Part shown: one piece after another, positions 42,321 through 52,008 of the stretch
Layout: each line of letters begins with the position of its first letter
Position numbering within the stretch: the first letter of the stretch is position 1
Source: Pedobacter sp. Leaf41
GTDB taxonomy: Bacteria; Bacteroidota; Bacteroidia; Sphingobacteriales; Sphingobacteriaceae
Assembly: GCF_001422545.1 (NCBI RefSeq)
Contig: NZ_LMLE01000008.1
Coordinates: 463,809-527,808, forward strand
DNA: 64,000 nt
Direction: 5' to 3'
Position numbers and translations under genes: made by a program
Notes under the pieces: model-generated
The model's database searches: none
What the model saw: only the letters and a program-made list of their open reading frames with translations
What the model was told of the DNA's origin: nothing

Positions 42321-42892
42321 TGAAACCGCAAACTTTTTTCTTTTGTTTAATGCTGGGGATGCCATTATTTTTGGCATCCTGTGGAGATGACGACCTGAAA
42401 AAAGCAAATCCGGTTGCCATTAACAAAATTACTTTTTCCAGAGACAGAACTATTGGCGTAGAAGTAATATACAGCGACTCCGCTCGTGTAAAAGCCAAAG
42501 GAAATGCGCCAGTTATGGACAAGGTTACCCCATCAGAGGGTGCAATCTATCAGGAAATGCCCAAAGGGGTAAATATCGACTTTTTCAATCCAAACGGAAC
42601 CATTGATGGAAACCTCGTTTGTGATTACGCCATTCGCAAGGATCAGGATAAAAAGACGGAGTTTAGAAAAAATGTAGTTGTTAAAAATAGCAAGGGCGAT
42701 ACTTTTTCTTCCCAGGAGTTGATTTGGGATGAAATAAAGAAAATTTTCTACTCTACACAACGTGTTTACGTAAAAGGCGCCGACGGTAGCGAAGGCAATG
42801 GCATCAACTTCGAGGCTCCGCAGGATTTCAGTACCTATTCAATGGAAACCGGAAGTGGCGATCTAAATATGAAGGAAGGCATAGCGCCATAA
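42320..42892 (+). CDS. lptC: LPS export protein LptC-like lipoprotein
   Basis: LptC bridges the inner-membrane LptBFG transporter and LptA in lipopolysaccharide export. This 190-residue protein starts with a lipoprotein signal, lipobox LASC at about 18-21. The body matches the LptC jellyroll, with SEGAIYQEMPKGVNIDFF and VCDYAIRKDQDKKTEFRKNV as strands. Classic LptC has an N-terminal membrane helix; a lipid anchor in its place is common in Bacteroidota. It overlaps the preceding gene by one base. Confidence 0.88.
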   Translation: MKPQTFFFCLMLGMPLFLASCGDDDLKKANPVAINKITFSRDRTIGVEVIYSDSARVKAKGNAPVMDKVTPSEGAIYQEMPKGVNIDFFNPNGTIDGNLVCDYAIRKDQDKKTEFRKNVVVKNSKGDTFSSQELIWDEIKKIFYSTQRVYVKGADGSEGNGINFEAPQDFSTYSMETGSGDLNMKEGIAP

Positions 42893-43127
42893 ATAATGAT
42901 TAAATTTTGAATGAAAGAATGATGGAATGTGAATCGATTTAATTTGCTTTACCATTTCCTGATTTTCGTGCATTCTCTCATCAATCCATCACTCATTCTA
43001 TAATTTTGGCGGTTCTATTTCCCTAAATATTAAACACTTGATAAATAAAATTTTGTGTTTCCTTTTTTAAGGCAAATTTGTATCTTGCGCCCTCTTAAAA
43101 AAAACTAAATAAATTTATAATTACAAT

Positions 43128-45215
43128 ATGGGATTAATGACATTTTTGCGTAACCGTGCTGGCTATATCTTGGTCTTCGCAATCGGTTTTGCAATTGTTG
43201 CATTTTTAGTAGGCGATGCAATTAACGTGGGTAAGCCTTTTTGGTCGGCAAATCAAAAAGTAGTGGGTACGGTTGATGGGAATGATATCAGTATTGATGA
43301 TTTTCAACCAAAAGTAGATCAGAGTTTAAATCAATACAAACAACAATTCGGCGGAAGCTTAAATCCTCAGATGACAGCTATGGCTGTTGATCAGGCCTGG
43401 AATGCTGAACTAGCTGGCGTTTTATTGAATAAAGAATATGAGCGTTTAGGTTTAACGGTTTCTGAAGATGAGTTGTTCGACTTATTGCAAGGCCAAAACC
43501 CAAGCCCAATCATCAAACAATACTTTTCAAATCCTCAAACAGGTCAGATTGATCGTGCTACTTTGATGAATTTCTTAAAATCAAAAGATGCACAGGCTTT
43601 GCAACAATCAAACATGTTGCAGCAGCAAATCAAAGAACAGTCTTTACAGGCGAAATATTCAAACTTGATCCGTAATTCGGTTTATGTAACTTCATTAGAA
43701 GCTACAGATGAATATACCAACCGCAATAAGCTGGCTAACTTTAAATATGTGGGTTTAGATTACAGTACTGTTGCCGATGCTTCGGTGAAATTAACTGATG
43801 CAGATTATTCAGCTTATTACGATGAGAACAAAGCTCGTTTCAATAATCCACAGGAATCTCGTTCATTCGATTATGTATCTTTCAGCATTCGCCCAACTGC
43901 AGCAGATTCTGCAGCAGTAAAAGCACAGGTTGAAAAAATTGCAGCTGATTTCAGAACTTCTAAAAATGATTCTCTTTTCGCCGCAATCAACTCTGATGTT
44001 AAGGTGCCTTATACTTACTTATCAAAAGGTAAACTAGGTGATGCAGCTTTAGATTCAGCAGTTTTTGCTTTGCCAGCGGGAAGTTATTATGGTCCGGCAT
44101 TAACTGGGAATTCTTATAAACTGGTAAAGGTGATTGATACCCGTTTCTCTCCGGATTCGGTTAAAGTAAAACACATCCTTATTGATCCGGCTAAAGTTGG
44201 TGGTGAAGATAAGGCAATTAAATTAGCCGATTCGTTAAAAGGGTTAATTGCCAAAGGCGGTAACTTCGCAGAATTAGCGAAAACTTATAGCGTTGATGGT
44301 TCAAAAGATCAAGGTGGTTCTTTACCTTCTTTTACCCGTGGGCAAATGGTTCCAGAGTTTGAGAACGCAGCATTCGATGGCAAGGCTGGCGATTTGAAAG
44401 TGGTTAAATCACAGTTCGGTTACCATATCATGAGTATCGAAAGACAGATGGGTAATTCGAAAGTGGCGAAATTGGCTTATATCGAGAAAGCTTTAGGCGC
44501 AAGTAGCAAAACACAGCAAGCAGCCTATAAAGCGGCAAGCAATTTTTTAAACGATGTTAAAGGCAAAGATTTTGCGAAATATGCACAAGAGAAAGGTTTG
44601 AAAGTAGCAGTTGCCGATAAAATTAGTGCAACTCAGGGTTTCGCTGCAGGTTTAGATAATCCACGTAAATTAATTCAAGATGCTTACGCTGCAGATAAAG
44701 GCGATGTTTTACCTGAAATCTACACCATGACCAATGAATACGTGGTAGCTCGTTTAACAGCTGTAAATCCTAAAGGTATTCTTCCATTAGAAGCGGTTAA
44801 AAAAGAAATTCAGCCGTTGGTATTAAATGAAGTTAAAGCTAAAATGCTTAAAGATAAATTGAACGCTGCCGGTAAAGCAAGTTTAGATCAAATTGCATCT
44901 AAAGTGGGTGCTCCGGTTAATCCAGTTCAAAATATTGTTTTCGCAAACCCTGTTATTCCAGGTGTTGCGCAAGAAAACAAATTGGTGGGTAGCGTATTTG
45001 GTGCACAACCAGGTAAAGTTTCTGCTCCTGTAGCTGGCGATCGTGGTGTTTATGTTTTCGTTGTGGATGGATTTACTAACCCAGCGCCGATTGCAAACAT
45101 GTTTAAACAGAAGGAAAGTATGTTGTTAAGCTTAGGCCAACGTTCTGGTCAGGCGGCTTTCCAGGCTTTAATTGATCAGGCTACTATAAAAGACAATCGC
45201 GTGAAATTCTATTAA
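43128..45215 (+). CDS. PpiD/SurA-like periplasmic peptidyl-prolyl isomerase
   Basis: This is an inner-membrane-anchored folding factor of 695 residues. One helix (about 12-32) is followed by a SurA-N chaperone domain (about 35-200). The parvulin PPIase domain is at about 345-440, with VKHILID (H349), GGNFAELAKTYSVD and QFGYHIM. Later regions are helical and contain a second, less clear domain. It assists folding and assembly of outer-membrane proteins. The family's size and layout match the SurA N-domain proteins of Bacteroidota. It ends its transcript at a strong terminator, and no neighbour is obviously functionally linked besides lptC upstream. Confidence 0.92.
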   Translation: MGLMTFLRNRAGYILVFAIGFAIVAFLVGDAINVGKPFWSANQKVVGTVDGNDISIDDFQPKVDQSLNQYKQQFGGSLNPQMTAMAVDQAWNAELAGVLLNKEYERLGLTVSEDELFDLLQGQNPSPIIKQYFSNPQTGQIDRATLMNFLKSKDAQALQQSNMLQQQIKEQSLQAKYSNLIRNSVYVTSLEATDEYTNRNKLANFKYVGLDYSTVADASVKLTDADYSAYYDENKARFNNPQESRSFDYVSFSIRPTAADSAAVKAQVEKIAADFRTSKNDSLFAAINSDVKVPYTYLSKGKLGDAALDSAVFALPAGSYYGPALTGNSYKLVKVIDTRFSPDSVKVKHILIDPAKVGGEDKAIKLADSLKGLIAKGGNFAELAKTYSVDGSKDQGGSLPSFTRGQMVPEFENAAFDGKAGDLKVVKSQFGYHIMSIERQMGNSKVAKLAYIEKALGASSKTQQAAYKAASNFLNDVKGKDFAKYAQEKGLKVAVADKISATQGFAAGLDNPRKLIQDAYAADKGDVLPEIYTMTNEYVVARLTAVNPKGILPLEAVKKEIQPLVLNEVKAKMLKDKLNAAGKASLDQIASKVGAPVNPVQNIVFANPVIPGVAQENKLVGSVFGAQPGKVSAPVAGDRGVYVFVVDGFTNPAPIANMFKQKESMLLSLGQRSGQAAFQALIDQATIKDNRVKFY

Positions 45216-45236
45216 TTAGAAATTCCGTAAATTTGC

Positions 45237-45271
45237 AACCGTCTCCACTCATAGTGGGGACGGTTTTTTTA
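45237..45271 (+). terminator. Rho-independent terminator after the PpiD-like gene
   Basis: AACCGTCTCCACT pairs with AGTGGGGACGGTT (one mispairing) across a 3-4 nt loop and is followed by seven T residues. Confidence 0.93.
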
Positions 45272-45281
45272 TTTAGCAGCC

Positions 45282-45812
45282 ATGGAAATTCAAGAAAATA
45301 TCGTTAACAAAGTAGCCAGCAGTGGTTTGATTACTTTAAACCTGGAAGATTTTTATCATAAAGGAGAAAGGGTAATCTATGATATCAAGGATAATCTTTT
45401 TCACGGGTTAATGTTAAGGGAAAAAGATTTTAGGGCATTTATTAAAGAGCATGATTGGACCCAGTATCAAGATAAGAATGTGGGAATTGTCTGTTCTGCA
45501 GATGCCATTGTACCTACCTGGGCATATATGCTCTTAGCCAATAAGCTTCAGCCTTATGCCAATGAGGTCGTTTTTGGTGGTTTGGAAACGTTGGATGCAG
45601 TATTGTTTGCTAAAGCGCTGGCTAAAATTGATCCACAAGATTATGCGGATGAACGCGTTGTAGTAAAAGGCTGTGGAGATATTAATGTTCCGGTTTCCGC
45701 TTATGTAGAAGTAACGAACTTGCTTACACCTGTAGTAAAAAGTATTATGTTTGGCGAGCCTTGTTCTACTGTTCCGGTGTTTAAAAGGAAAGATAGCCCT
45801 GCCCAGCCCTAA
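45282..45812 (+). CDS. DUF2480 family protein
   Basis: This 176-residue soluble protein matches DUF2480, a Bacteroidota-restricted family. It opens MEIQENIVNKVASSGLITLNLEDFY and includes the conserved VGIVCSADAIVPTWAYMLL and VVKGCGDINVPVSAY. The conserved cysteines and aspartates have no assigned role. The ATG is 11 bases after the preceding terminator T-run, so a distinct promoter within or before the hairpin is required; a TAnnTTTG-like word at 45228 is too close to the hairpin to be convincing. Confidence 0.88.
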   Translation: MEIQENIVNKVASSGLITLNLEDFYHKGERVIYDIKDNLFHGLMLREKDFRAFIKEHDWTQYQDKNVGIVCSADAIVPTWAYMLLANKLQPYANEVVFGGLETLDAVLFAKALAKIDPQDYADERVVVKGCGDINVPVSAYVEVTNLLTPVVKSIMFGEPCSTVPVFKRKDSPAQP

Positions 45813-45961
45813 CCTGCAAAAGAGGAAGCTTCATAGCTTTGTATTTTATCGCGTTTAAATAATTTTAGTTTGGTTGGCTTTTTGTATATATTTCGGATTG
45901 ATGATATAGCATAACATTCTCAATCGTTATCATCATAACACACAAACGAAACGCACAGCAA

Positions 45962-46735
45962 ATGAAAAAATTAATCTTATTATTCACGATAGCCATTGGA
46001 GCATTTAAGCTGCAGGCGCAAGAGTTGCCGCTCAAGAAGGATCCGGTTTTTCAGGAAGGAGAAACCTTACAATATAAGTTGCGATACGGCTTTATTACGG
46101 CTGCAGAAGCAACCATCAAAGTAACCAATTCTGATTTAGTTTTTGATAATAGGCCAACTTACAAGCTTACTGTTGATGCGCAAACATCAGGAACCTTTGA
46201 TGTTTTTTATAAGATCAGAGATCATTACGATTCGTACATTGATAAAAAGGATTTGTTGCCTTATTTTTATCAGGAAAATATAAGGGAGTCAAGTTATAAG
46301 CGACAGGATAAAGCTCGGTTCAATCAGGACGGGAAAAAGATAGTATCTAACAGGGGTACTTTTACTACTCCAACTACACAGACTTTTGATTTGGTTTCCG
46401 CATATTACTTCGCAAGAAGTCTGGATATTTCTAAGCTTAAAGTTGGCGATAGTTTCAAGCTGAACTATTTCCTGCAGGATGAAGTTTCTGCTTTAGAAAT
46501 TGAATATGTGGGTAAAGAAACCATTAAAAGTAAACTAGGGAACATCCGTTGTTTAAAATTTAGTCCATCCATTAAACCAGGCCGGATATTTAAAAAAGAT
46601 AGCCGGCTGTATTTGTGGGTTACCGACGATGGTAACAGGGTGCCTGTAAAAGCGCAGGTAGAAATTCTAGTTGGCGCCGTAACCATGGAATTAAAATCAG
46701 CCGCAGGCTTAAAATATGCTTTAGCAAAAGAATAA
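45962..46735 (+). CDS. DUF3108 domain-containing secreted protein
   Basis: This is a 257-residue protein with a signal peptide ending near FKLQAQE. The body fits DUF3108 (EGETLQYKLRYGFITAAEATI, then YKIRDHYDSYI and GNIRCLKFSPSIKPGRIF), a periplasmic beta-rich family of unknown function. It overlaps the following DUF3109 gene by one base and the two are translationally coupled. A role in outer-membrane or lipid homeostasis is possible but unsupported. Confidence 0.88.
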   Translation: MKKLILLFTIAIGAFKLQAQELPLKKDPVFQEGETLQYKLRYGFITAAEATIKVTNSDLVFDNRPTYKLTVDAQTSGTFDVFYKIRDHYDSYIDKKDLLPYFYQENIRESSYKRQDKARFNQDGKKIVSNRGTFTTPTTQTFDLVSAYYFARSLDISKLKVGDSFKLNYFLQDEVSALEIEYVGKETIKSKLGNIRCLKFSPSIKPGRIFKKDSRLYLWVTDDGNRVPVKAQVEILVGAVTMELKSAAGLKYALAKE

Positions 46736-47301
46736 TGATGATAGAAGTGGAACAAGTGCTGGTGCACGAAGACGTTTTAAAGGAAAACTTTGTTTGTAAC
46801 CTCAGCAAATGCAAAGGGATCTGCTGTGTAGAAGGAGATTCGGGTGCTCCACTGGATCATGATGAAACCGCTGTTCTGGAAGAAATCTACCCAAAAATCA
46901 AACACTTGCTGAATGAAAAAGGTATTCAAGCCATTGAAGAACAGGGCGTTTATGTAGTGGATGAAGATGGCGATTTAACCACGCCTTGTGTTGATAAAAA
47001 CAAAGAATGTGCGTACGTGCTTTTTGAGGGCGGCATTACCAAATGTGCCATTGAAAAAGCTTACGAACAGGGAATCGTAGACTGGCAGAAACCCATTTCT
47101 TGCCATTTGTATCCTATCCGCATCACCAAATATCCTGAATTTGATGTACTCAATTACGACCGTTGGCACATTTGTCATGATGCCTGTACTTTTGGAAGGG
47201 AATTGAAAGTGCCGGTATACAGTTTTTTAAAAGGACCACTAATCCGAAAGTATGGAGAAGATTGGTATAAAGAGCTGGAAAGTTCGGTGGCGGCACTATA
47301 A
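46735..47301 (+). CDS. DUF3109 family cysteine-rich protein
   Basis: This 188-residue protein has many cysteines: CNLSKCKGICC (20-30), TPC, ECAYV, KCAIE, ISCHLYP and CHDAC. These resemble a zinc/iron-chelating or Fe-S protein of the YkgJ/CxxxCxxC type. The family (DUF3109) is of unknown function and common in Bacteroidota. The start ATG overlaps the stop of the DUF3108 gene (TAATGATG), a sign of coupled translation. Confidence 0.85.
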   Translation: MMIEVEQVLVHEDVLKENFVCNLSKCKGICCVEGDSGAPLDHDETAVLEEIYPKIKHLLNEKGIQAIEEQGVYVVDEDGDLTTPCVDKNKECAYVLFEGGITKCAIEKAYEQGIVDWQKPISCHLYPIRITKYPEFDVLNYDRWHICHDACTFGRELKVPVYSFLKGPLIRKYGEDWYKELESSVAAL

Positions 47302-47715
47302 GCTAATCGTTCTTTTTTATAAGGATTATATTTTTGCCTTAAGAATGCTATGACACATGGAAGCAAGTCGATAGGCATGATCTATCTAATCACACAGTTC
47401 AACGTTGTTTAACTCTGGCTTTGCCAGATGTTTATATCGATATGGTTTCAGATAAAAAGATATCAACTAAATAAGAAATTGTAATTACCTGCTCTATTCC
47501 CGGTAAACCCCACTTGCGGCACTACATTCAATCAGCCAATTGAGGTATGTTTTTTTCAACCAACTTTAGAGCGAATACGGAGTTTGATAAAAATCTCAAG
47601 CTTTTACGACTTTGCTTTTGGAGTAATACCGTTTAATCCATAGCCTTTAAGTACTAATAAGTTGTCTAATTGTAATAACTATCTTATTTTAGCCGACTGA
47701 AAATCATTTATAACT
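47302..47715 (+). promoter_or_regulatory. 414-nt leader upstream of the rfb operon, no gene seen
   Basis: No coding frame holds here. The spacer contains a perfect short hairpin TCTGGCTTTGCCAGA around 47411 and, near its end, TTG followed by TATCTTAT, a poor promoter match (47662-47687). Long leaders before polysaccharide operons often carry antitermination or mRNA-stability signals, so this is the likeliest control region for rfbBCDA. The exact promoter is not resolved. Confidence 0.4.
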
Positions 47716-48768
47716 GTGAAAAAAATTCTAATCACTGGTGGGGCAGGCTTTATTGGCTCTCACGTAGTCCGCCGCTTTGTAAACAATTACCCCAATTACG
47801 AGATTGTTAATCTTGATGCTTTAACGTACGCCGGCAACCTGGCTAATTTAACTGATATTGAGAACAAACCTAATTATAAGTTCGTAAAGGTAGATATTAC
47901 CGATGCGGCTGAGATTATGGATTTGTTTAAAAATGAAAATTTCGATGCAGTGATTCACCTGGCGGCAGAAAGTCACGTCGATCGTTCTATTGCTGATCCT
48001 ACTGCATTCGTGATGACCAATGTGATTGGAACAGTCAACTTGCTAAACGCGGCACGTGAATACTGGAAAGGTGACTATGATAAAAAACGTTTTTATCACG
48101 TAAGTACCGATGAGGTATATGGTGCTTTGGGTGAGGAAGGCATGTTTACCGAAACTACTGCTTACGATCCTCATAGTCCATACTCGGCTTCCAAGGCCAG
48201 TTCAGATCATTTTGTAAGGGCTTATCATGATACTTATGGAATGGATTGTGTAATCTCTAACTGCTCAAACAATTACGGTTCACACCACTTTCCTGAAAAA
48301 CTGATTCCATTAGCCATAAACAATATTAAAAATAACAAACCTGTGCCTGTTTATGGTAAGGGAGAAAATGTTCGCGATTGGTTATGGGTAGAAGACCACG
48401 CCCGTGCGATTGATGTAATTTTCCACAACTCGAAAACAGGTGACACATACAATATCGGCGGCCATAATGAATGGAAAAACATTGATTTAATCAATTTATT
48501 ATGCAATATTATGGATCAGAAATTAGGTCGTGAAGCTGGTGAATCTGCTAAGTTGATCACCTATGTTACTGACCGTGCCGGCCACGATTTACGTTACGCC
48601 ATTGATTCTTCGAAACTACAAAACCAATTAGATTGGGTGCCTAGTTTACAATTTGAAGAAGGTTTAGCCAAAACGGTTGATTGGTATCTTCAAAATGAAG
48701 ACTGGTTAAATAACGTTACTTCAGGTAATTACCAATCTTACTACGAATCACAGTACAATAATAAATAA
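47716..48768 (+). CDS. rfbB: dTDP-glucose 4,6-dehydratase
   Basis: RfbB (RmlB) converts dTDP-glucose to dTDP-4-keto-6-deoxyglucose, the second step to dTDP-rhamnose. The 350-residue protein has the NAD loop GGAGFIG (8-14), the STDEVYG motif (130-136) and the catalytic YSASK (156-160). GTG serves as the start codon; no nearby ATG fits. It opens a four-gene rfbBCDA operon in which the later genes overlap or sit close by. The order B, C, D, A differs from the enterobacterial order. Confidence 0.96.
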   Translation: MKKILITGGAGFIGSHVVRRFVNNYPNYEIVNLDALTYAGNLANLTDIENKPNYKFVKVDITDAAEIMDLFKNENFDAVIHLAAESHVDRSIADPTAFVMTNVIGTVNLLNAAREYWKGDYDKKRFYHVSTDEVYGALGEEGMFTETTAYDPHSPYSASKASSDHFVRAYHDTYGMDCVISNCSNNYGSHHFPEKLIPLAINNIKNNKPVPVYGKGENVRDWLWVEDHARAIDVIFHNSKTGDTYNIGGHNEWKNIDLINLLCNIMDQKLGREAGESAKLITYVTDRAGHDLRYAIDSSKLQNQLDWVPSLQFEEGLAKTVDWYLQNEDWLNNVTSGNYQSYYESQYNNK

Positions 48769-49316
48769 TGGAAATTGAGCAGACAGGTTTAAAGGACTGT
48801 ATCATTATCAAGCCACGGGTTTTTGAAGATGCACGTGGATACTTTTTCGAGAGTTTTAATAAACAAACTTTTGAGGAAAAAACTGGATTATCTGGCGATT
48901 TCGTTCAGGATAATCAGTCTTTTTCCTCTTATGGAGTAATCAGAGGCTTACATGCCCAAACAGGAGCATTTGCACAAGCGAAACTCGTTCGTGTAACCAA
49001 AGGAGAGGTTTTGGATGTTGCTGTTGATGCCCGCCCAGGTTCACCAACCTATGGAAAACACGTTGCTGTCAGGTTAAGTGCGGAGAATAAATTGCAATTG
49101 TATATTCCAAGAGGTTTTGTGCATGGATTTTCCGTGCTAAGTGAGACTGCAGAATTTTTGTATAAGTGTGATAACTATTTTAACAAAGCTTCTGAAACCG
49201 GCGTGATTTACAATGATACCGATTTAAACATCGATTGGTTAATTCCGGCTGATCAGGCCTCAATTTCTGACAAAGATCTTTTATTAAAACCTTTCGCTGA
49301 ACTTCATCATGGGTAA
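48768..49316 (+). CDS. rfbC: dTDP-4-dehydrorhamnose 3,5-epimerase
   Basis: RfbC (RmlC) epimerises C3 and C5 of dTDP-4-keto-6-deoxyglucose. The 182-residue protein is a cupin: RGLHAQ (59-64) carries the catalytic histidine H62, KLVRVTKGEVLDVAVD (about 72-87) the acidic pair, and YIPRGFVHGF the binding strand. It overlaps rfbB by one base (TAATG), so translation is coupled. Confidence 0.95.
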   Translation: MEIEQTGLKDCIIIKPRVFEDARGYFFESFNKQTFEEKTGLSGDFVQDNQSFSSYGVIRGLHAQTGAFAQAKLVRVTKGEVLDVAVDARPGSPTYGKHVAVRLSAENKLQLYIPRGFVHGFSVLSETAEFLYKCDNYFNKASETGVIYNDTDLNIDWLIPADQASISDKDLLLKPFAELHHG

Positions 49317-50172
49317 AATATTAATCATAGGTGCAGGCGGTCAGTTGGGACAATGCCTGAAAACCGTTGCAGAACGAAGAGGGATTACTGATATCGTTTT
49401 TCCAGCCGAGGCAGAGGCCAATATTTTGAACCAACCTGGATTAGAATCTTTGCTGCAAGAGGAGCAGCCGGCTTTTGTAATTAACTGCGCTGCATACACA
49501 GCTGTAGATAAAGCGGAGGACGAAGTGGACTTGGCAAAGGCAGTAAATGAAACAGGAGCGGCAAATCTAGCTTTGGCTTGTGCTTCCAATCAGGCCACTT
49601 TAATTCATGTTTCTACCGATTTTGTCTTTGAAGGAAATGTGGTGAAGCTTTTGTCAGAAAACGATGAAGCAAACCCCATTAATGTATACGGACAAACTAA
49701 ATTGGATGGCGAGAAAGCAGTGGTGGCATTGATCAATGAACATTTTATCCTTCGCACCAGTTGGCTCTATTCTGAATATGCCAATAATTTTGTGAAAACA
49801 ATGCTGAAGTTAGGGGCAGAAAGAGAGGAGCTAAATATCATCGCTGATCAGGTAGGAACACCAACTTATGCTATTGATCTAGCTCACGCTATTTTTGATA
49901 TCATTGAATCTGGCTCTACCCAATACGGCGTGTATCATTATAGCAATGAAGGGGTAACTTCCTGGTTTGATTTTGCAAAAGCCATTTTCGATATTAGTCA
50001 TACAACGGTTAAAGCAAATCCTATCCCGGGCTCCGCTTATCCAACTAAGGCGGTTCGTCCGGCCTTTTCTGTAATGGATAAATCAAAAATTAAATCTACA
50101 TTTAATATCACTATCCCTTATTGGAGAGATAGCTTGGTAAAGTGTATTGAAAAGCTAAAAGAAAATAATTAA
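49309..50172 (+). CDS. rfbD: dTDP-4-dehydrorhamnose reductase
   Basis: RfbD (RmlD) reduces the epimerised keto-sugar to dTDP-L-rhamnose using NAD(P)H. The 287-residue protein has GAGGQLG near residue 8, INCAAYTAVDKAEDE, and the catalytic YGQTKLDGE with tyrosine and lysine. It overlaps rfbC by eight bases. The C-terminal half matches the sugar-binding domain. Confidence 0.95.
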   Translation: MGKILIIGAGGQLGQCLKTVAERRGITDIVFPAEAEANILNQPGLESLLQEEQPAFVINCAAYTAVDKAEDEVDLAKAVNETGAANLALACASNQATLIHVSTDFVFEGNVVKLLSENDEANPINVYGQTKLDGEKAVVALINEHFILRTSWLYSEYANNFVKTMLKLGAEREELNIIADQVGTPTYAIDLAHAIFDIIESGSTQYGVYHYSNEGVTSWFDFAKAIFDISHTTVKANPIPGSAYPTKAVRPAFSVMDKSKIKSTFNITIPYWRDSLVKCIEKLKENN

Positions 50173-50226
50173 CGTCCAATAGTTGATTGAGTTTAGCGCA
50201 ATCTAACATCTAAAATTTAAAATCAA

Positions 50227-51087
50227 ATGAAAGGTATAATATTAGCCGGTGGAAGTGGAACACGCTTGCATCCTTTAACACTTGCTTGTAGCAAACAAAT
50301 GATGCCGGTTTACGATAAGCCGATGATTTACTATCCATTGTCTACCTTAATGCTGGCTGGAATTAAAGAAATCCTAATCATTTCTACACCACATGACCTT
50401 CCAAATTTCGAAAAACTTTTGGGTGATGGTACTTCATTGGGCTGTAAATTTAGTTACGCTGTTCAGGCAGAGCCAAATGGTTTAGCACAGGCTTTCGTTA
50501 TTGGCGCCGATTTTATCGGGAACGATAAGGTAGCACTCGTTTTAGGCGATAATATTTTCCATGGTGATGGTATGGCTAAGCTCTTACAAGCCAGTTCAGA
50601 TCCGGATGGGGGAGTGGTATTTGCTTACCAGGTTGCCGATCCAGAACGTTATGGTGTGGTAGAATTTGATGAAAATAAAAAGGCCATCTCTATCGAGGAA
50701 AAACCTGTTTCACCCAAATCAGATTATGCCGTTCCAGGGCTTTATTTTTATGATAATGAAGTGGTAGAGATTGCAAAAAATATCAAACCTTCTACTCGTG
50801 GCGAATATGAAATTACCGATGTAAACCGTGTGTATTTGGAGCGGGGTAAATTGAAAGTAGGCGTATTAAGCCGAGGTACGGCCTGGTTGGATACCGGAAC
50901 TTTCGCCTCTTTAATGCAGGCTGGAGAATTTGTTCAGATTATTGAAGAACGCCAGGGTTTAAAAATCGGATGTATCGAGGAAATTGCGTATCGCATGGGT
51001 TTTATTAACGCCGAACAACTCAAGGCAATTGCAACCCCGCTTGTAAAAAGTGGTTATGGTAGTTATTTGTTGAAATTGGTTAAATAA
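50227..51087 (+). CDS. rfbA: Glucose-1-phosphate thymidylyltransferase
   Basis: RfbA (RmlA) condenses glucose-1-phosphate and dTTP to dTDP-glucose, the entry step of the pathway. The 286-residue protein carries the signature [11 protein letters not shown] at the N-terminus, [16 protein letters not shown], and [11 protein letters not shown]. It follows rfbD by 54 bases and is followed by a strong hairpin (51148-51188), which ends the operon. Confidence 0.96.
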   Translation: MKGIILAGGSGTRLHPLTLACSKQMMPVYDKPMIYYPLSTLMLAGIKEILIISTPHDLPNFEKLLGDGTSLGCKFSYAVQAEPNGLAQAFVIGADFIGNDKVALVLGDNIFHGDGMAKLLQASSDPDGGVVFAYQVADPERYGVVEFDENKKAISIEEKPVSPKSDYAVPGLYFYDNEVVEIAKNIKPSTRGEYEITDVNRVYLERGKLKVGVLSRGTAWLDTGTFASLMQAGEFVQIIEERQGLKIGCIEEIAYRMGFINAEQLKAIATPLVKSGYGSYLLKLVK

Positions 51088-51147
51088 TTCAAAATACAAC
51101 GTTGCGCCTGGCAGTGTATTAAAAGGCAAAAGTTTAATCTGCATTTT

Positions 51148-51188
51148 TAGCGACTAATCCTGAAAATTTCATACAGGATTAGTCGCTA
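51148..51188. terminator. 15-bp perfect hairpin between convergent rfbA and histidine kinase genes
   Basis: TAGCGACTAATCCTG pairs perfectly with CAGGATTAGTCGCTA across an 11-nt loop. It sits 60 bases after rfbA and 61 bases before the end of the kinase gene. There is no proper T-tract on either strand, so it may act as a bidirectional end by another mechanism. Confidence 0.6.
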
Positions 51189-51249
51189 TCAAAAGTCTTA
51201 AACGAATTTAGAGGGAGGATAGAAGTTGCAGGATTTTTCACATTACTAT

Positions 51250-52008
51250 TTAACCGATCACGAAATCTGCTTTTAAGGGAATCTTTACACTGATCATAGT
51301 GCCTTTATATTGTTCGATGGTTATTGTTCCATTAATCCGTTCTGTCCGGTTTCGAATATTTTCAAGGCCCATTCCTTTTCCTGAATTCTGCTCAAAATCA
51401 AAGCCTATGCCATTATCCTTAACGGTTATGATCATATCACCGCCATTGAAATAAAAATTTAGTTTTATCTTCGATGCTTTTGAATGCTTCAATGCATTAT
51501 GCGCTATCTCTTTGATGAGTAGGTAGCATTCTCTTTTTCCTTGATTATCAATTTTATTTTGAGGGATATTCTGATCTATTTCCGATTCAAATTGAATTTT
51601 ACTATGCTTAAATAACTGGCGGACTTGATCCTCTATAAAATAAACGAGGCTTTCCAGATGATCATTTTCCGAATTTGTACTCCAAATGATCTCATTTATT
51701 TTCTGTGAAATTTCATCAATCATTACTTTTATGTTTTGAATTTCCTTGACATCCGATCTAGATCTACTTGCATGTTCGGCATACAATTTAACAGCCGTTA
51801 AGCCTGATCCTATCTCGTCGTGGATCTCACTACTGATTCTTTCCCGCTCCAAATTGATCAAGTTGCGCTGACTTCTAAAATTCTTCCTGTAAAAATTTGA
51901 ATTAAAATAGAATTTTATAATCAAATAAATGAACAGAATGAACAGAATTATTGTGAATAAAATGTAGTAAATATTGATCTCATAAAAAGGGATATGCGCT
52001 AGATTCAT
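51250..52008 (-). CDS. Sensor histidine kinase, HisKA_3 (NarL-type) family
   Basis: This is a membrane-anchored kinase of 252 residues. One helix (about 12-32) carries no sizeable periplasmic domain. The dimerisation/phosphoacceptor helix is ERISSEIHDEIGSGL with H63. The ATPase domain has EIAHNALKHSKAS (N box), DNGIGFD (G1) and GMGLENIRNR (G2). It lies divergent from a LuxR-type response regulator across a 387-nt region and is probably its cognate kinase. With so little extracytoplasmic sequence, the signal may be membrane or cytoplasmic. Confidence 0.93.
   Translation of the reverse strand: MNLAHIPFYEINIYYILFTIILFILFIYLIIKFYFNSNFYRKNFRSQRNLINLERERISSEIHDEIGSGLTAVKLYAEHASRSRSDVKEIQNIKVMIDEISQKINEIIWSTNSENDHLESLVYFIEDQVRQLFKHSKIQFESEIDQNIPQNKIDNQGKRECYLLIKEIAHNALKHSKASKIKLNFYFNGGDMIITVKDNGIGFDFEQNSGKGMGLENIRNRTERINGTITIEQYKGTMISVKIPLKADFVIG

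Noticed and set aside
45228..45235. TAAATTTG as a promoter for the DUF2480 gene
   Set aside because: It has no upstream TTG at the right distance and transcription would begin in the PpiD terminator hairpin.
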